64,000 nt of DNA from the NCBI GenBank assembly GCA_934167665.1, contig CAKPLN010000004.1, positions 1 through 64,000 of the forward strand. The letters run 5' to 3'. Shown one piece after another: positions 8,076 through 16,155 of the stretch (position 1 is its first letter; each line of letters opens with the position of its first letter). The translations under genes and the position numbers were made by a program. The notes beneath the pieces were generated by a model. The model was not told the DNA's origin, made no database searches, and saw only the letters and a list, made by a program, of their open reading frames with translations. Origin of the DNA: an uncultured Bacilli bacterium (GTDB lineage: Bacteria > Bacillota_I > Bacilli_A > RF39 > UBA660).

Positions 8076-8585
8076 ATGTACTATATCAATTGTTTTTTTG
8101 TTTATTCATTTATAGGATTTCTTTTTGAAAATGCAGTTTCTAAAATTACTGGTAATAACTTTGAAAGCGGTATTTTGTACGGGCCATTTACGCCTATATA
8201 TGGTATTGGAGTTATTTTAATTTTGGTTTTGTCAAAATACTTTTTTCTTAATTTGCATTTACCTAGATGGAAAGAGACTATTGTAGTTTTCTTTTTATTG
8301 ATTATAGTTTTAACTTTTATAGAGTGGATTGGTGGTGTGTTAATAGAATGGCTTTTTGGGGTTACTTTTTGGAATTATGAAAAGTTTAAATTTCATATTG
8401 GAAAATATATTGCTTTAGAAATTTCCTTAGTATGGGGCTTTTTATCACTTTTACTTATCTATGTTATACATCCTTTTTTAGATAATATTATTAAAAAAAT
8501 ACCCAATTTTGTTACATGGAGTTTTGTAATTTTAATTATATTGGACTTTATTTGTACGTTTATAAAGTATAAATTTCGTAATTAG
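8076..8585 (+). CDS. Putative ABC transporter permease (CmpB-type membrane protein)
   Basis: This is a 169-residue integral membrane protein of the family often annotated as putative ABC-transporter permease (PF06541, CmpB type). The family marks are FIGFLFENAVSKIT at the N terminus, the GILYGPFTPIYGIG block near residue 47, and FIEWIGGVLIEWLFGVTFWNYE in the middle. About four or five hydrophobic segments are visible. Despite the family name a transport substrate is not established, and no ATPase gene is adjacent. A GGTGAT ribosome site precedes the ATG. Confidence 0.75.
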   Translation: MYYINCFFVYSFIGFLFENAVSKITGNNFESGILYGPFTPIYGIGVILILVLSKYFFLNLHLPRWKETIVVFFLLIIVLTFIEWIGGVLIEWLFGVTFWNYEKFKFHIGKYIALEISLVWGFLSLLLIYVIHPFLDNIIKKIPNFVTWSFVILIILDFICTFIKYKFRN

Positions 8586-8633
8586 TGTTAATATTTTCCT
8601 TAATTAATGTTATATTGTTTTTTGGGTGGTTTT

Positions 8634-8948
8634 ATGTCATTAAAAGATGAATTTAAATTATTAGTTGGTGGATATTATGGTGTGTGTTATTTGGATGAGT
8701 ATGATTTAAAAGTATATATATTAAAGGAAATTGAGGAATATATTAAAAGTTTTATTGAAACTAATTTCATTGATTCTTATGATTATAGGGAGAATGCTAT
8801 TGCTTTTGAGAGTGAGTTATCAGAGAAGACAAAACTACAAGATGCTTTAATTGTTCTTCATAGAATAAAAGCACCTATGGATGTTGTATTACTTGTTAAG
8901 AAGCGTATAAAGAAAATTGAGGATATGGAAAAGTTGGAAAGAATGTAA
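8634..8948 (+). CDS. Hypothetical small soluble protein
   Basis: This is a 104-residue, charged, probably helical protein without a recognised family. The frame is open nine codons further upstream, but the ATG at 8634 has GGGTGG at the right distance and begins a hydrophilic sequence (MSLKDEFKLL), so I chose it. It follows the CmpB-type membrane gene by about 50 bases and is closed by a terminator overlapping its stop. Function unknown. Confidence 0.55.
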   Translation: MSLKDEFKLLVGGYYGVCYLDEYDLKVYILKEIEEYIKSFIETNFIDSYDYRENAIAFESELSEKTKLQDALIVLHRIKAPMDVVLLVKKRIKKIEDMEKLERM

Positions 8949-8973
8949 TTTTATTTTACAATTCTTTTTTTTT
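8941..8973 (+). terminator. Intrinsic terminator
   Basis: GAATGTAA and TTACAATTC form an imperfect stem across the stop codon region, followed by nine T. Confidence 0.65.
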
Positions 8974-9007
8974 GAATTATAATAATCAGTAATTTTGGAG
9001 GTATTTT

Positions 9008-9835
9008 ATGATTTGGTTCGGTTACATTATTTTAGGAGTTTTGTTATTTATACTTAATGTCTATTGTAAGGAAAAATATAAGTTTAATAAGAAGGATAAT
9101 TTTATTTTTTCTATTATATTTATGCTTGTTGTAGCTGGAGTTTGTTCAAGAAGTGGACTAGATAAATTTAATGAAAATATTTTCATTATTTTGGTTTGTG
9201 AGTTGTTTTGTCAATTAATTTATATTAGTTATTTTTTAGAGAAAGATTTTTTTAATAAAGAAGACAATTATTGTACATTTTATATAGTAAAGATTGTTAG
9301 TTGTTTTTTACTAAATCAAGAACTTATAAATAAAGTTGATGATGTATTTTTAACTGGGGATAATTTAAAATTAGTTGTTTGGTTATTAATAATTGTTTAT
9401 GTATATAAGTTTTTTAAAATTAAAGATAATGATTCTATTAAAAAGGATATGAATGTTTCTAAAGATCGGGTTGCGGTAGCTTTTGCTAAACTTAAAATTA
9501 TGTATGGTGATGATATTAGTGTTAGTAATGATGATGAAAAGTTAGTTATTTATGCCATAATGATATTTAATAATTTTTTAAGACCTAAAGTTTTTAGAAG
9601 AGTTGATAATTTATTATTTAAATTAAATAATAAGCCTAGAAAGTTAGGTATTATGCAGGTTATGTCAAAGAAATATATAAATGATTATGAAAGTATAGTT
9701 ACTGTATGTAAAAAGATTGATAAGTTATGGTGTAAGAATGGTAAAGCTGTAGATGTTATTAATTCTTATGACAAAGATAATTCTAAAGATATTGGATATA
9801 TTTATAATTATTTAAAAGAGTTTTGTAAATTATAG
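9008..9835 (+). CDS. Hypothetical membrane protein with a soluble C-terminal domain
   Basis: This is a 275-residue protein. The first 135 residues contain about four hydrophobic segments (WFGYIILGVLLFILNVY, FIFSIIFMLVVAGV, FIILVCELFCQLIYISYF, LVVWLLIIVYVYKFF). The last 135 residues are soluble and helical, with the block RKLGIMQVMSKKYINDYESI. LGIMQV superficially recalls lytic transglycosylases, but the catalytic context is missing, so I do not assign that. GGAGGT precedes the ATG. Function unknown. Confidence 0.6.
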   Translation: MIWFGYIILGVLLFILNVYCKEKYKFNKKDNFIFSIIFMLVVAGVCSRSGLDKFNENIFIILVCELFCQLIYISYFLEKDFFNKEDNYCTFYIVKIVSCFLLNQELINKVDDVFLTGDNLKLVVWLLIIVYVYKFFKIKDNDSIKKDMNVSKDRVAVAFAKLKIMYGDDISVSNDDEKLVIYAIMIFNNFLRPKVFRRVDNLLFKLNNKPRKLGIMQVMSKKYINDYESIVTVCKKIDKLWCKNGKAVDVINSYDKDNSKDIGYIYNYLKEFCKL

Positions 9836-9898
9836 AGATATTTGTTTTCAAAAACTTTGATTTGTGATATATTTTTGTCATAAGGTAAGGTGTAAATG

Positions 9899-10732
9899 AT
9901 GAGAAAAAAATTATGTTATTTTGTTGTGATATTTTTACTTACAATGATGGTTAGTGGTTGTAAAAATGGAGATGTTACTAGAGGAATTAGACATGCTGGC
10001 TTCACAATAAGTGATACAGAGTTTGATTGTAGTGAATTTTTACCTAATAAAGAGGATGGTAGTTATACTAAGATTTGGTATTATGATGGTGTTAATATAA
10101 TTACAGGGGATGGTCTTTTATATGATGTTTCTTTGGATAAAAAGTTTTCTAATGGAACAAGTTGTAAAAGAGCTGACTTTACTAAAAGTGTTGTTGCTAT
10201 ATTGGATAATAAAGTTATGAAGGCTAATGATAATAAGATTTATTATATGGCTGGTAATGGGAATAATCCTGCTTATTCTCAGGTTCCTACTGATGATAAT
10301 TCATATCCTATTTATCAGATTTTATTTAATGATCCTGATATTAGTAAGATTGTTACGGTTGATCAGAATGCGGGAATTTATTACGCTTTAAAGCGTGATG
10401 GTAATGTTTATAAGATGGTTATTTCTAGAGATGATTATAATCAACCATTTACATTACGTAGTTCAGAGATTATCTATAGTAAGGGTTCTTATGGTGCTAT
10501 TTGGGATTTTTATTATTCAACTAATTTAGGTACTAATTATATACGAACTAATACAACAATTCATCGTAGCATTGCTTCTAATGGAGAAGAGTGTAGCAAG
10601 TATGCTGATGTTGTTTGTCAATATCAGATGAAGGAAGATGTAGCTCTTGCTAATTATATGGACCAAATTATTGTTTTTAATGGTAGTACTTTAATTACTA
10701 AGTACGGAAAAATATTTACAGTTGCTTATTAG
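9899..10732 (+). CDS. Lipoprotein of unknown function
   Basis: This is a 277-residue secreted lipoprotein. The N terminus has a basic start (MRKKL), a hydrophobic core and the lipobox VSGC at about residue 21, so the mature protein is anchored to the outer face of the membrane. The remainder is rich in Tyr, Asp and Asn with many beta-type segments and no recognised catalytic motif. Two ATG codons occur in tandem; the second is better spaced from AAGGTG. The stop overlaps the ribosome site of the methyltransferase gene 10 bases downstream, so both may be on one message. Confidence 0.65.
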   Translation: MRKKLCYFVVIFLLTMMVSGCKNGDVTRGIRHAGFTISDTEFDCSEFLPNKEDGSYTKIWYYDGVNIITGDGLLYDVSLDKKFSNGTSCKRADFTKSVVAILDNKVMKANDNKIYYMAGNGNNPAYSQVPTDDNSYPIYQILFNDPDISKIVTVDQNAGIYYALKRDGNVYKMVISRDDYNQPFTLRSSEIIYSKGSYGAIWDFYYSTNLGTNYIRTNTTIHRSIASNGEECSKYADVVCQYQMKEDVALANYMDQIIVFNGSTLITKYGKIFTVAY

Positions 10733-10742
10733 GGGGAGTTTT

Positions 10743-11615
10743 ATGTTGGTTGTACGTGATTTTGAAGACTATGAAATATTAGATGCTTCATGTGGCCAAA
10801 AAGTAGAACGATGGGGTAATATTTATCTACTTAGACCAGATCCACAAATTGTTTGGGATAATGGTGATTTACTTGAGAAGTATCATAATAAAATAGATGC
10901 CGTTTATTATAGAAGTAATAAGGGTGGAGGACATTGGGAAAATTTACATAATGTTCCAGCTAGTTGGCAAATTAAATATAAAAATTTAACTTTTAATATA
11001 AAGCAGATGGGATTTAAACATACTGGATTATTTCCAGAACAGGCTGTTAATTGGAATTTTATGATTGATAAGATAAAAAGAGCTAATAGACCAGTTAAAG
11101 TTTTAAATTTATTTGCTTATACAGGTGGAGCAAGTGTTGCATGTCTTAGTGCTGGTGCTGAAGTTACACATGTTGACTCTTCTAAAGGTATGATTGAATG
11201 GTGTCGTGAGAATGTCAAATCTAGTGGTTATCAAGATGCTAAAATTAGATATTTAGTTGACGATGTTGTTAAATTTGTACAAAGAGAAATTAGACGTGGT
11301 AATAAATATGATGCTATTATTATGGATCCTCCTAGTTATGGTAGAGGTGCCAATGGTGAGGTATGGGATATTGAAAAGAATCTTAATTATTTGGTTAGTA
11401 TTTGTACAGAAATTTTAAGTGATGATCCTTTATTCTTTTTAATTAATTCTTATACTACTGGTTTATCATCTACGGTTCTTTACAATATTTTACAGCTTAC
11501 AGTTAATAAAAAATATTCTGGTAGTGTTAGTTGTGGAGAAGTTGGACTACCTATTACGTGTAATGATTTAATTTTACCATGTGGTATTTATGGAAGATGG
11601 GAAAAAGATGAATAA
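10743..11615 (+). CDS. Class I SAM-dependent rRNA methyltransferase (RlmI/RlmL-like)
   Basis: This is a 290-residue methyltransferase. VLNLFAYTGGASVACLSAGA is motif I of the RlmI/YccW type, VTHVDSSKGMIEWCREN follows, and IIMDPPSYGRG is the catalytic DPPxxG-type motif of RNA and cytosine methyltransferases. The PUA domain present in full-length RlmI is not seen; instead the first 100 residues match the short form found in many bacteria. The frame is open further upstream, but the ATG at 10743 follows AGGGGGAG. It overlaps the pseudouridine synthase gene by eight bases, giving a coupled rRNA-modification pair. Confidence 0.8.
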   Translation: MLVVRDFEDYEILDASCGQKVERWGNIYLLRPDPQIVWDNGDLLEKYHNKIDAVYYRSNKGGGHWENLHNVPASWQIKYKNLTFNIKQMGFKHTGLFPEQAVNWNFMIDKIKRANRPVKVLNLFAYTGGASVACLSAGAEVTHVDSSKGMIEWCRENVKSSGYQDAKIRYLVDDVVKFVQREIRRGNKYDAIIMDPPSYGRGANGEVWDIEKNLNYLVSICTEILSDDPLFFLINSYTTGLSSTVLYNILQLTVNKKYSGSVSCGEVGLPITCNDLILPCGIYGRWEKDE

Positions 11616-12267
11616 TCTTAATGTTTTGTACGAGGATAATCACATTATTGTTGTGGAAAAGCCAATAAATGTTCTTAGTCAAGGAGATGCTACCGGGGAT
11701 ATTGATTTGCTAACTATGGTTAAGGATTATGTTAAGAAAAAATATAATAAACCTGGTAATGTTTATATTGGTTTAGTTCATAGACTTGATAGACCTGTTG
11801 GAGGAGTTATGGTTTTTGCTAGATCTTCTAAGGCTGCTAGTAGGCTTAATAAGCAACAATTGGAACATAAATTTGAGAAGAAATATTTAGCTGTTATCAA
11901 TGGGGTTCTTTCTAGTAATTGTGGTAGATTTGTTGATAAATTGGAAAAATGTTCTGATGGAAATACGATTGTTTCTAAAAACGGTAAGGAGTCTATATTA
12001 AATTATAAAGTTATTTCTGTTAATAAAAAAACTAACCATAGTTTAGTAGAAGTAGAACTTCAAACTGGTAGACATCATCAAATAAGAGTACAATTTGCTT
12101 CTAGGGGACATAGTTTGTGTGGAGATCAGAGATATGGCAGTGTTGATAAAACACAACTAGCTTTGTTTGCTTATAAATTAGGTTTCTTTCATCCTATTAC
12201 AAAGGAAAAATTAGAGTTTACTTTGTTACCTCCTGATAAGGGTTATTGGACAGAATTTACAATGTAA
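11608..12267 (+). CDS. RluD-family pseudouridine synthase
   Basis: This is a 219-residue RNA pseudouridine synthase. The catalytic aspartate is in VHRLDRPVGGVMVFARSSKAA (RLD motif). LQTGRHHQIRVQFA is the conserved RluA/RluD-family block, and the N terminus VLYEDNHIIVVEKP is typical. No S4 domain is present, which makes it one of the short RluA-type enzymes; the target base cannot be told. I chose the ATG at 11608, inside the end of the methyltransferase gene, because upstream codons read out of family. A terminator lies 25 bases after the stop. Confidence 0.85.
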   Translation: MNNLNVLYEDNHIIVVEKPINVLSQGDATGDIDLLTMVKDYVKKKYNKPGNVYIGLVHRLDRPVGGVMVFARSSKAASRLNKQQLEHKFEKKYLAVINGVLSSNCGRFVDKLEKCSDGNTIVSKNGKESILNYKVISVNKKTNHSLVEVELQTGRHHQIRVQFASRGHSLCGDQRYGSVDKTQLALFAYKLGFFHPITKEKLEFTLLPPDKGYWTEFTM

Positions 12268-12289
12268 AATTAAGTATATTTTATAAAAG

Positions 12290-12313
12290 GTTTGCAATAG
12301 CAAATTTTTTTTG
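12290..12313 (+). terminator. Intrinsic terminator
   Basis: TTTGC (12291-12295) and GCAAA (12300-12304) with a run of eight T. Confidence 0.65.
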
Positions 12314-12353
12314 TTATGATTAGTGTATATTAGAATAGAGGGAGTTAGATCTT

Positions 12354-13562
12354 ATGAATTTTGATTTGAATTGGTTTTTAACAGTCCCAGGAATGTTCAT
12401 TTCTGCAGGAGTGTTATTACTAGTAGTAGCAATAATTGTTTTAATTGTATCTTCTGCTAAAGGTAAGAAGGAGAAGAAAAAAGTTGAAAAGGCAACTCCA
12501 GCAACACCTGAGGTTAAAGCTGCTGCTGCTGTTGTTAGTGATGCAGCTATTGTTAATGCACCACAAACTGGTAATGTTCCTAATCAAATGCCAGTTGATG
12601 TTTTGCAGCAACAAAATATACCTATGATGCAACAACAAAATGTACCTAGTGATTTAGGAGTACAGCCTGCTATTGTTAATAATGGTATGCCACAAGTTAA
12701 TGTAATGCCTGGACCTAGTCAAATGCCAGCTCCTGGTTTTCAAAATGTGGCACAACCTAATATTGGTATGACGCAAAATATTCCAATTGTAGAACCAGCA
12801 CCAATGATGCCAGAAGCACCAGTTGTAGAACCAGCACCAATGATGCAAAGTGTTCCAATTGTTGAGCCTACACCAATGGTACAAGAGGTACCAATTGTAG
12901 AAGCAGCACCAATGATGCAAAATGCTCCAATTGTAGAGCCAGCACCAATAGTACAAGAGGCTCCAATTGTAGAGCCAGCGCCAATGATGCCAGAAGCACC
13001 AGTTGCAGAACCAGCACCAATGATGCCAGAAGCACCAGTTGTAGAACCAACACCAATGGTACAAGAAGTTCAAAGCGTAGAACCAGTACCTGCAATGACA
13101 ACTCCTGCTGGAATGGTTCCAACTACACCAGTCACACCTGTTATGCAAAGCACACCATTAATGCAGAGCGTTCCTATGGTGCAAACAAGTCCAGAGGTTG
13201 AGTCACTTTCTTATAATCAACCAGTTGCTAGTTACCAAGCTAATGCTTATGCTGATAATACAAATGGTTATGCTAATGTTCAAAATGAAAATGTTGGTGT
13301 AATGCCAGTTGCTAGTGTAGCACCAGCAACGCAACCAGTTATTTATGGTGGAGCTAGTCCAATTGTTTCAGACTTAAACTTTGGTCAAAATATGCAACAT
13401 CAAATATATGGTGGAGCAAATCCACTTGAAAATACGCAGTCTATGCCGATTATGAGTACACCAGTTTCTAATCAAACTGAAAGTGTTATGCCATATGGTG
13501 AAGCTAGTTTTTCACAAACAGCTCAAGTAACTAATGGTGTTCCTGGTTCTATTCAACAATAA
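12354..13562 (+). CDS. Single-pass membrane protein with Pro/Met-rich tandem repeats
   Basis: This is a 402-residue protein. Residues 9-33 form one membrane helix (VPGMFISAGVLLLVVAIIVLI) followed by a basic stop-transfer stretch (KGKKEKKKVEK), so the rest is probably cytoplasmic. Residues about 143-250 consist of 12-residue repeats of the form APVVEPAPMMPE. The flanks are also rich in Pro, Gln, Met, Val and Asn and should be disordered. The C terminus has IYGGASP and IYGGANP repeats. Disordered single-pass proteins of this kind are common in low-GC Firmicutes, but I know no function. AGGGAG precedes the ATG and a terminator follows. Repeat copy number probably varies between strains. Confidence 0.7.
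   Translation: MNFDLNWFLTVPGMFISAGVLLLVVAIIVLIVSSAKGKKEKKKVEKATPATPEVKAAAAVVSDAAIVNAPQTGNVPNQMPVDVLQQQNIPMMQQQNVPSDLGVQPAIVNNGMPQVNVMPGPSQMPAPGFQNVAQPNIGMTQNIPIVEPAPMMPEAPVVEPAPMMQSVPIVEPTPMVQEVPIVEAAPMMQNAPIVEPAPIVQEAPIVEPAPMMPEAPVAEPAPMMPEAPVVEPTPMVQEVQSVEPVPAMTTPAGMVPTTPVTPVMQSTPLMQSVPMVQTSPEVESLSYNQPVASYQANAYADNTNGYANVQNENVGVMPVASVAPATQPVIYGGASPIVSDLNFGQNMQHQIYGGANPLENTQSMPIMSTPVSNQTESVMPYGEASFSQTAQVTNGVPGSIQQ
12780..13103 (+). repeat. 36-bp in-frame tandem repeats
   Basis: Units begin at 12780, 12816, 12852, 12888, 12924, 12960, 12996 and 13032, each exactly 36 bp, with a degenerate ninth unit at 13068. The unit encodes (A/I)P(V/I)VEPAPM(M/V)(P/Q)E. Units differ at a few positions each, and adjacent units can be near identical, as expected for recent unequal exchange. 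Confidence 0.9.
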
Positions 13563-13571
13563 TTTGTATCT

Positions 13572-13601
13572 AAAAAACATGAGGAAACTTATGTTTTTTT
13601 C
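13572..13601 (+). terminator. Intrinsic terminator
   Basis: AAAAAACAT (13572-13580) pairs with ATGTTTTTT (13591-13599). Confidence 0.7.
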
Positions 13602-13648
13602 TTTTGTTTATCTAAATAGTAAGTTATAATGTTTTTAGGTGATGTAGT

Positions 13649-14782
13649 ATGAAAAAAATTGCTATTCTTTCTTTACATTTAGGATATGGAGGTATAGAAA
13701 AATCAGTATGTGCTTTAGCAAATCTTTTATCTTCGCAATATGATGTTAGTATTATTTGCACTTATAAACTATATGATAAACCGGTTTTTGATGTTAATAA
13801 AAATGTTAAAATTAAATATTTATTAGAGGACTTAAAACCTAATAAGTCTTTAGTTATTTCATCTTTAAAGCGTGGGAAGATTTTGACTTTTTTTAAAGAA
13901 GGCCTAAAGGCAGCTAAAATTTTAAGATTACGAAAAAAAACAATGGTTAATTATATTAAAAATAGTGATGCTGATATTATTATTTCAACTAGGGATATTT
14001 TTAATGAATGGTTAGGGGAATATGCTGATAGTAATATTTTAAAGATAGGTTGGGAACATAATCATTATCATGGCGATTATAGATATGCTCATAATGTTGT
14101 ACGTTCTGCTATTTATTTGGATTATTTAGTGTTAGTGTCTGAGGACTTGAAAAAATATTATAAGCAAGAATTGGCTGGATATAAATGTAGGTGTGTTTTT
14201 ATACCTAATATTATTGATAATATTCCTAAAAATGTGGCTTCACTTAATGATAAAAGACTTATTTCTGTTGGAAGACTATCACCAGAGAAGGGATTTTTAG
14301 ATTTACTTCGTATTTATAATGGGCTAGTAAAACGACATCCTGATTGGAAGTTGGATATTGTTGGTGATGGTGTTGAAAGAACTAACTTAGAAGCATATAT
14401 TCTTGAACATAACTTAGGTGATTATGTTACTTTACATGGCTATCAAGGTAAAGACTATATTGATAAACTTTTACATAAATCTTCTATATATGTTATGACA
14501 TCTTATACAGAGTCATTTGGTATTGTTCTTCTAGAAGCTATGTCACATGGACTTCCTTGTGTAGCTTTTGATTCGGCTGAAGGTGCAAAAGAAATAATTA
14601 ATAGTGGAATGAATGGTTATTTAATTAAACATCGTAATTTTACAGCTATGACTAAAAAAATTGAAGATTTGATGTTAGATCGTGATGCTAGAAGTAGAAT
14701 AGGCTTAGCAGGAAGAGAAAGTATTAAAAAATTTACTGGACCTGTTGTCTTAAAAAAATGGATTAAGATTTTAGAAAAGTGA
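13649..14782 (+). CDS. GT4-family glycosyltransferase
   Basis: This is a 377-residue GT-B fold glycosyltransferase. The N-terminal acceptor domain starts HLGYGGIEKSVCALANLLS. The donor domain carries ISVGRLSPEKGFLDLLRIY, LDIVGDGVERTNLE, VTLHGYQGKDYI and SYTESFGIVLLEAMSHGLP, the E(x7)E signature of GT4 enzymes that use nucleotide sugars. It opens a run of four glycan genes (Alg14-like, Alg13-GtrA, GT2) separated by 10 bases or less, so it probably adds a sugar in the same cell-surface glycan pathway. Sugar and acceptor are unknown. GGTGAT ribosome site. Confidence 0.85.
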   Translation: MKKIAILSLHLGYGGIEKSVCALANLLSSQYDVSIICTYKLYDKPVFDVNKNVKIKYLLEDLKPNKSLVISSLKRGKILTFFKEGLKAAKILRLRKKTMVNYIKNSDADIIISTRDIFNEWLGEYADSNILKIGWEHNHYHGDYRYAHNVVRSAIYLDYLVLVSEDLKKYYKQELAGYKCRCVFIPNIIDNIPKNVASLNDKRLISVGRLSPEKGFLDLLRIYNGLVKRHPDWKLDIVGDGVERTNLEAYILEHNLGDYVTLHGYQGKDYIDKLLHKSSIYVMTSYTESFGIVLLEAMSHGLPCVAFDSAEGAKEIINSGMNGYLIKHRNFTAMTKKIEDLMLDRDARSRIGLAGRESIKKFTGPVVLKKWIKILEK

Positions 14783-14791
14783 GATGAAGTT

Positions 14792-15265
14792 ATGAAAAAA
14801 AACGTTATGTTTATTTCTTCAACCGGTGGTCATTTAAATGAAATGATGCAATTAAAAGATTTGTTTTGTAAATATGATTATTATATTGTTACAGAAAAGA
14901 CTAAGTCTAACTTGACGTTACGTGATAAATATAAAAATAAAGTATCATTTTTAGTTTATGGTACTAAGGATCATATGTTAACGTATCCTTTTAAATTATT
15001 ATACAATTGTTTTAAGAGTCTTTTTATTTACCTTAAAGTTCATCCAGATTATATTATTACGACAGGTGCACATACAGCGGGACCAATGTGTTGTATTGGT
15101 AAAATTTTAGGTAGTAAGATTATTTATATTGAAAGTTTTGCTAATATAAAAACAAAGACTGTTACTGGTAAATTGCTATATCCAATTGCTGATAAATTTA
15201 TTGTTCAGTGGGAGAGTATGTTAGAACTTTATCCAAAAGCTACTTTTGGGGGGTGGATTTTTTGA
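14792..15265 (+). CDS. Alg14/PssD-like glycosyltransferase subunit
   Basis: This is a 157-residue membrane-anchoring subunit of an Alg13/Alg14-type transferase. The N-terminal FISSTGGHLNEMMQL is the Alg14/PssD/CpsF signature, and ITTGAHTAGPMCCIGKILGSKIIYIESFANI is the second conserved block. The middle stretch PFKLLYNCFKSLFIYL probably associates with the membrane. Members act with a catalytic Alg13/PssE partner to add a sugar to a lipid-linked intermediate. That partner begins in the overlap of its stop (TTGA, 15262-15265), so the two subunits are translationally coupled. Confidence 0.85.
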   Translation: MKKNVMFISSTGGHLNEMMQLKDLFCKYDYYIVTEKTKSNLTLRDKYKNKVSFLVYGTKDHMLTYPFKLLYNCFKSLFIYLKVHPDYIITTGAHTAGPMCCIGKILGSKIIYIESFANIKTKTVTGKLLYPIADKFIVQWESMLELYPKATFGGWIF

Positions 15266-16146
15266 TTCTTGTTACATTAGGAACTCAGGATAAGAGTTTT
15301 GATAGATTATTAAAACAAATTGATAATGAAATAGAAAAAGGAACGATAAAAGAAAGAGTTGTTGTACAGGCTGGTTACACAAAATATAATTCTAATAATA
15401 TGGAAATATTTGATTTAGTTCCTTCAGATATGTTAGAATCTTTGGCTAATGAAGCTAGAATTATTATTACTCATGGTGGTGTTGGCTCTATTTTAATGGG
15501 TATAAAAAAGGGGAAGGTAGTTATTGCTGCTCCTAGATTAAAACGTTATAAGGAACATACTAATGATCACCAAAAGCAAATAATTGAAGAATTTTCTAGA
15601 CGAGGTTATATTTTAGAACTTAGAGATTTTGATAAGTTAGGTAAATTAATTGCGAAAGCCGATAATTTTAGACCTAAAAAATTTGTTAGTAATACGCAAA
15701 ATATGGTTAAGCTAGTTGATTCATATATTGAGGAGAGTAATCATATTTCTTGGTATAATAAGACAAAAGAAATTTTATGGTATGGTTTTTTTGGAGTTTT
15801 AACAACTCTTGTTAATATTATTAGTTTTGATTTATTAGATAAATGTGGTTTGAATACTTATTTTGCTAATTTTATTGCTTGGTTTCTTTCTGTTTTATTT
15901 GCTTTTATTACTAATAAACTCTTTGTATTTGGAGAAAAATCTAATAATACGTTGGTCTTTTTTAAGTCTTTATGTTCATTCTTCTTTTTTAGAATTTTAT
16001 CTTTAGGTATTGATATGGCTGGCCTTTTTGTATGTTTAAACTATTTTCATTTAACTAAAATGGTTTCTAAAGTACTTATGAATGTTGTAGTTATTATTGC
16101 TAATTACGTATTTAGTAAGTTGTTTGTATTTAATAAAAGTAAATAG
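15262..16146 (+). CDS. Alg13/PssE-like glycosyltransferase fused to GtrA membrane domain
   Basis: This is a 294-residue fusion. Residues 1-155 form the catalytic C-terminal GT28/Alg13 domain: LVTLGTQDKSFDRLLKQID, VQAGYTKY and IITHGGVGSILMGIKKGKVVIAAPR. Residues 165-294 are a GtrA domain with four membrane helices, starting WYGFFGVLTTLVNIISFDLLDK and ending NYVFSKLFVF, a family that moves polyprenyl-phosphate-linked sugars. I chose the TTG start at 15262 because the glycosyltransferase domain begins LILVTLGTQD and a GGGGGGTGGA ribosome site lies at the correct distance; longer frames have no such site. The fusion ties the transferase to the GtrB-like GT2 encoded next. Confidence 0.85.
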   Translation: MILVTLGTQDKSFDRLLKQIDNEIEKGTIKERVVVQAGYTKYNSNNMEIFDLVPSDMLESLANEARIIITHGGVGSILMGIKKGKVVIAAPRLKRYKEHTNDHQKQIIEEFSRRGYILELRDFDKLGKLIAKADNFRPKKFVSNTQNMVKLVDSYIEESNHISWYNKTKEILWYGFFGVLTTLVNIISFDLLDKCGLNTYFANFIAWFLSVLFAFITNKLFVFGEKSNNTLVFFKSLCSFFFFRILSLGIDMAGLFVCLNYFHLTKMVSKVLMNVVVIIANYVFSKLFVFNKSK

Positions 16147-16155
16147 GTGATGTAA

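Noticed and set aside
9008..9835. Lytic transglycosylase from the block LGIMQV
   Set aside because: The match is six residues, on a probably cytoplasmic helical domain, with no catalytic glutamate context.
12654..13148. Long minus-strand open frames opposite the Pro/Met repeat protein (12654-13148 and 12868-13122)
   Set aside because: They are mirror images of the 36-bp repeats, rich in Trp/Cys/His or Leu, with no ribosome site.
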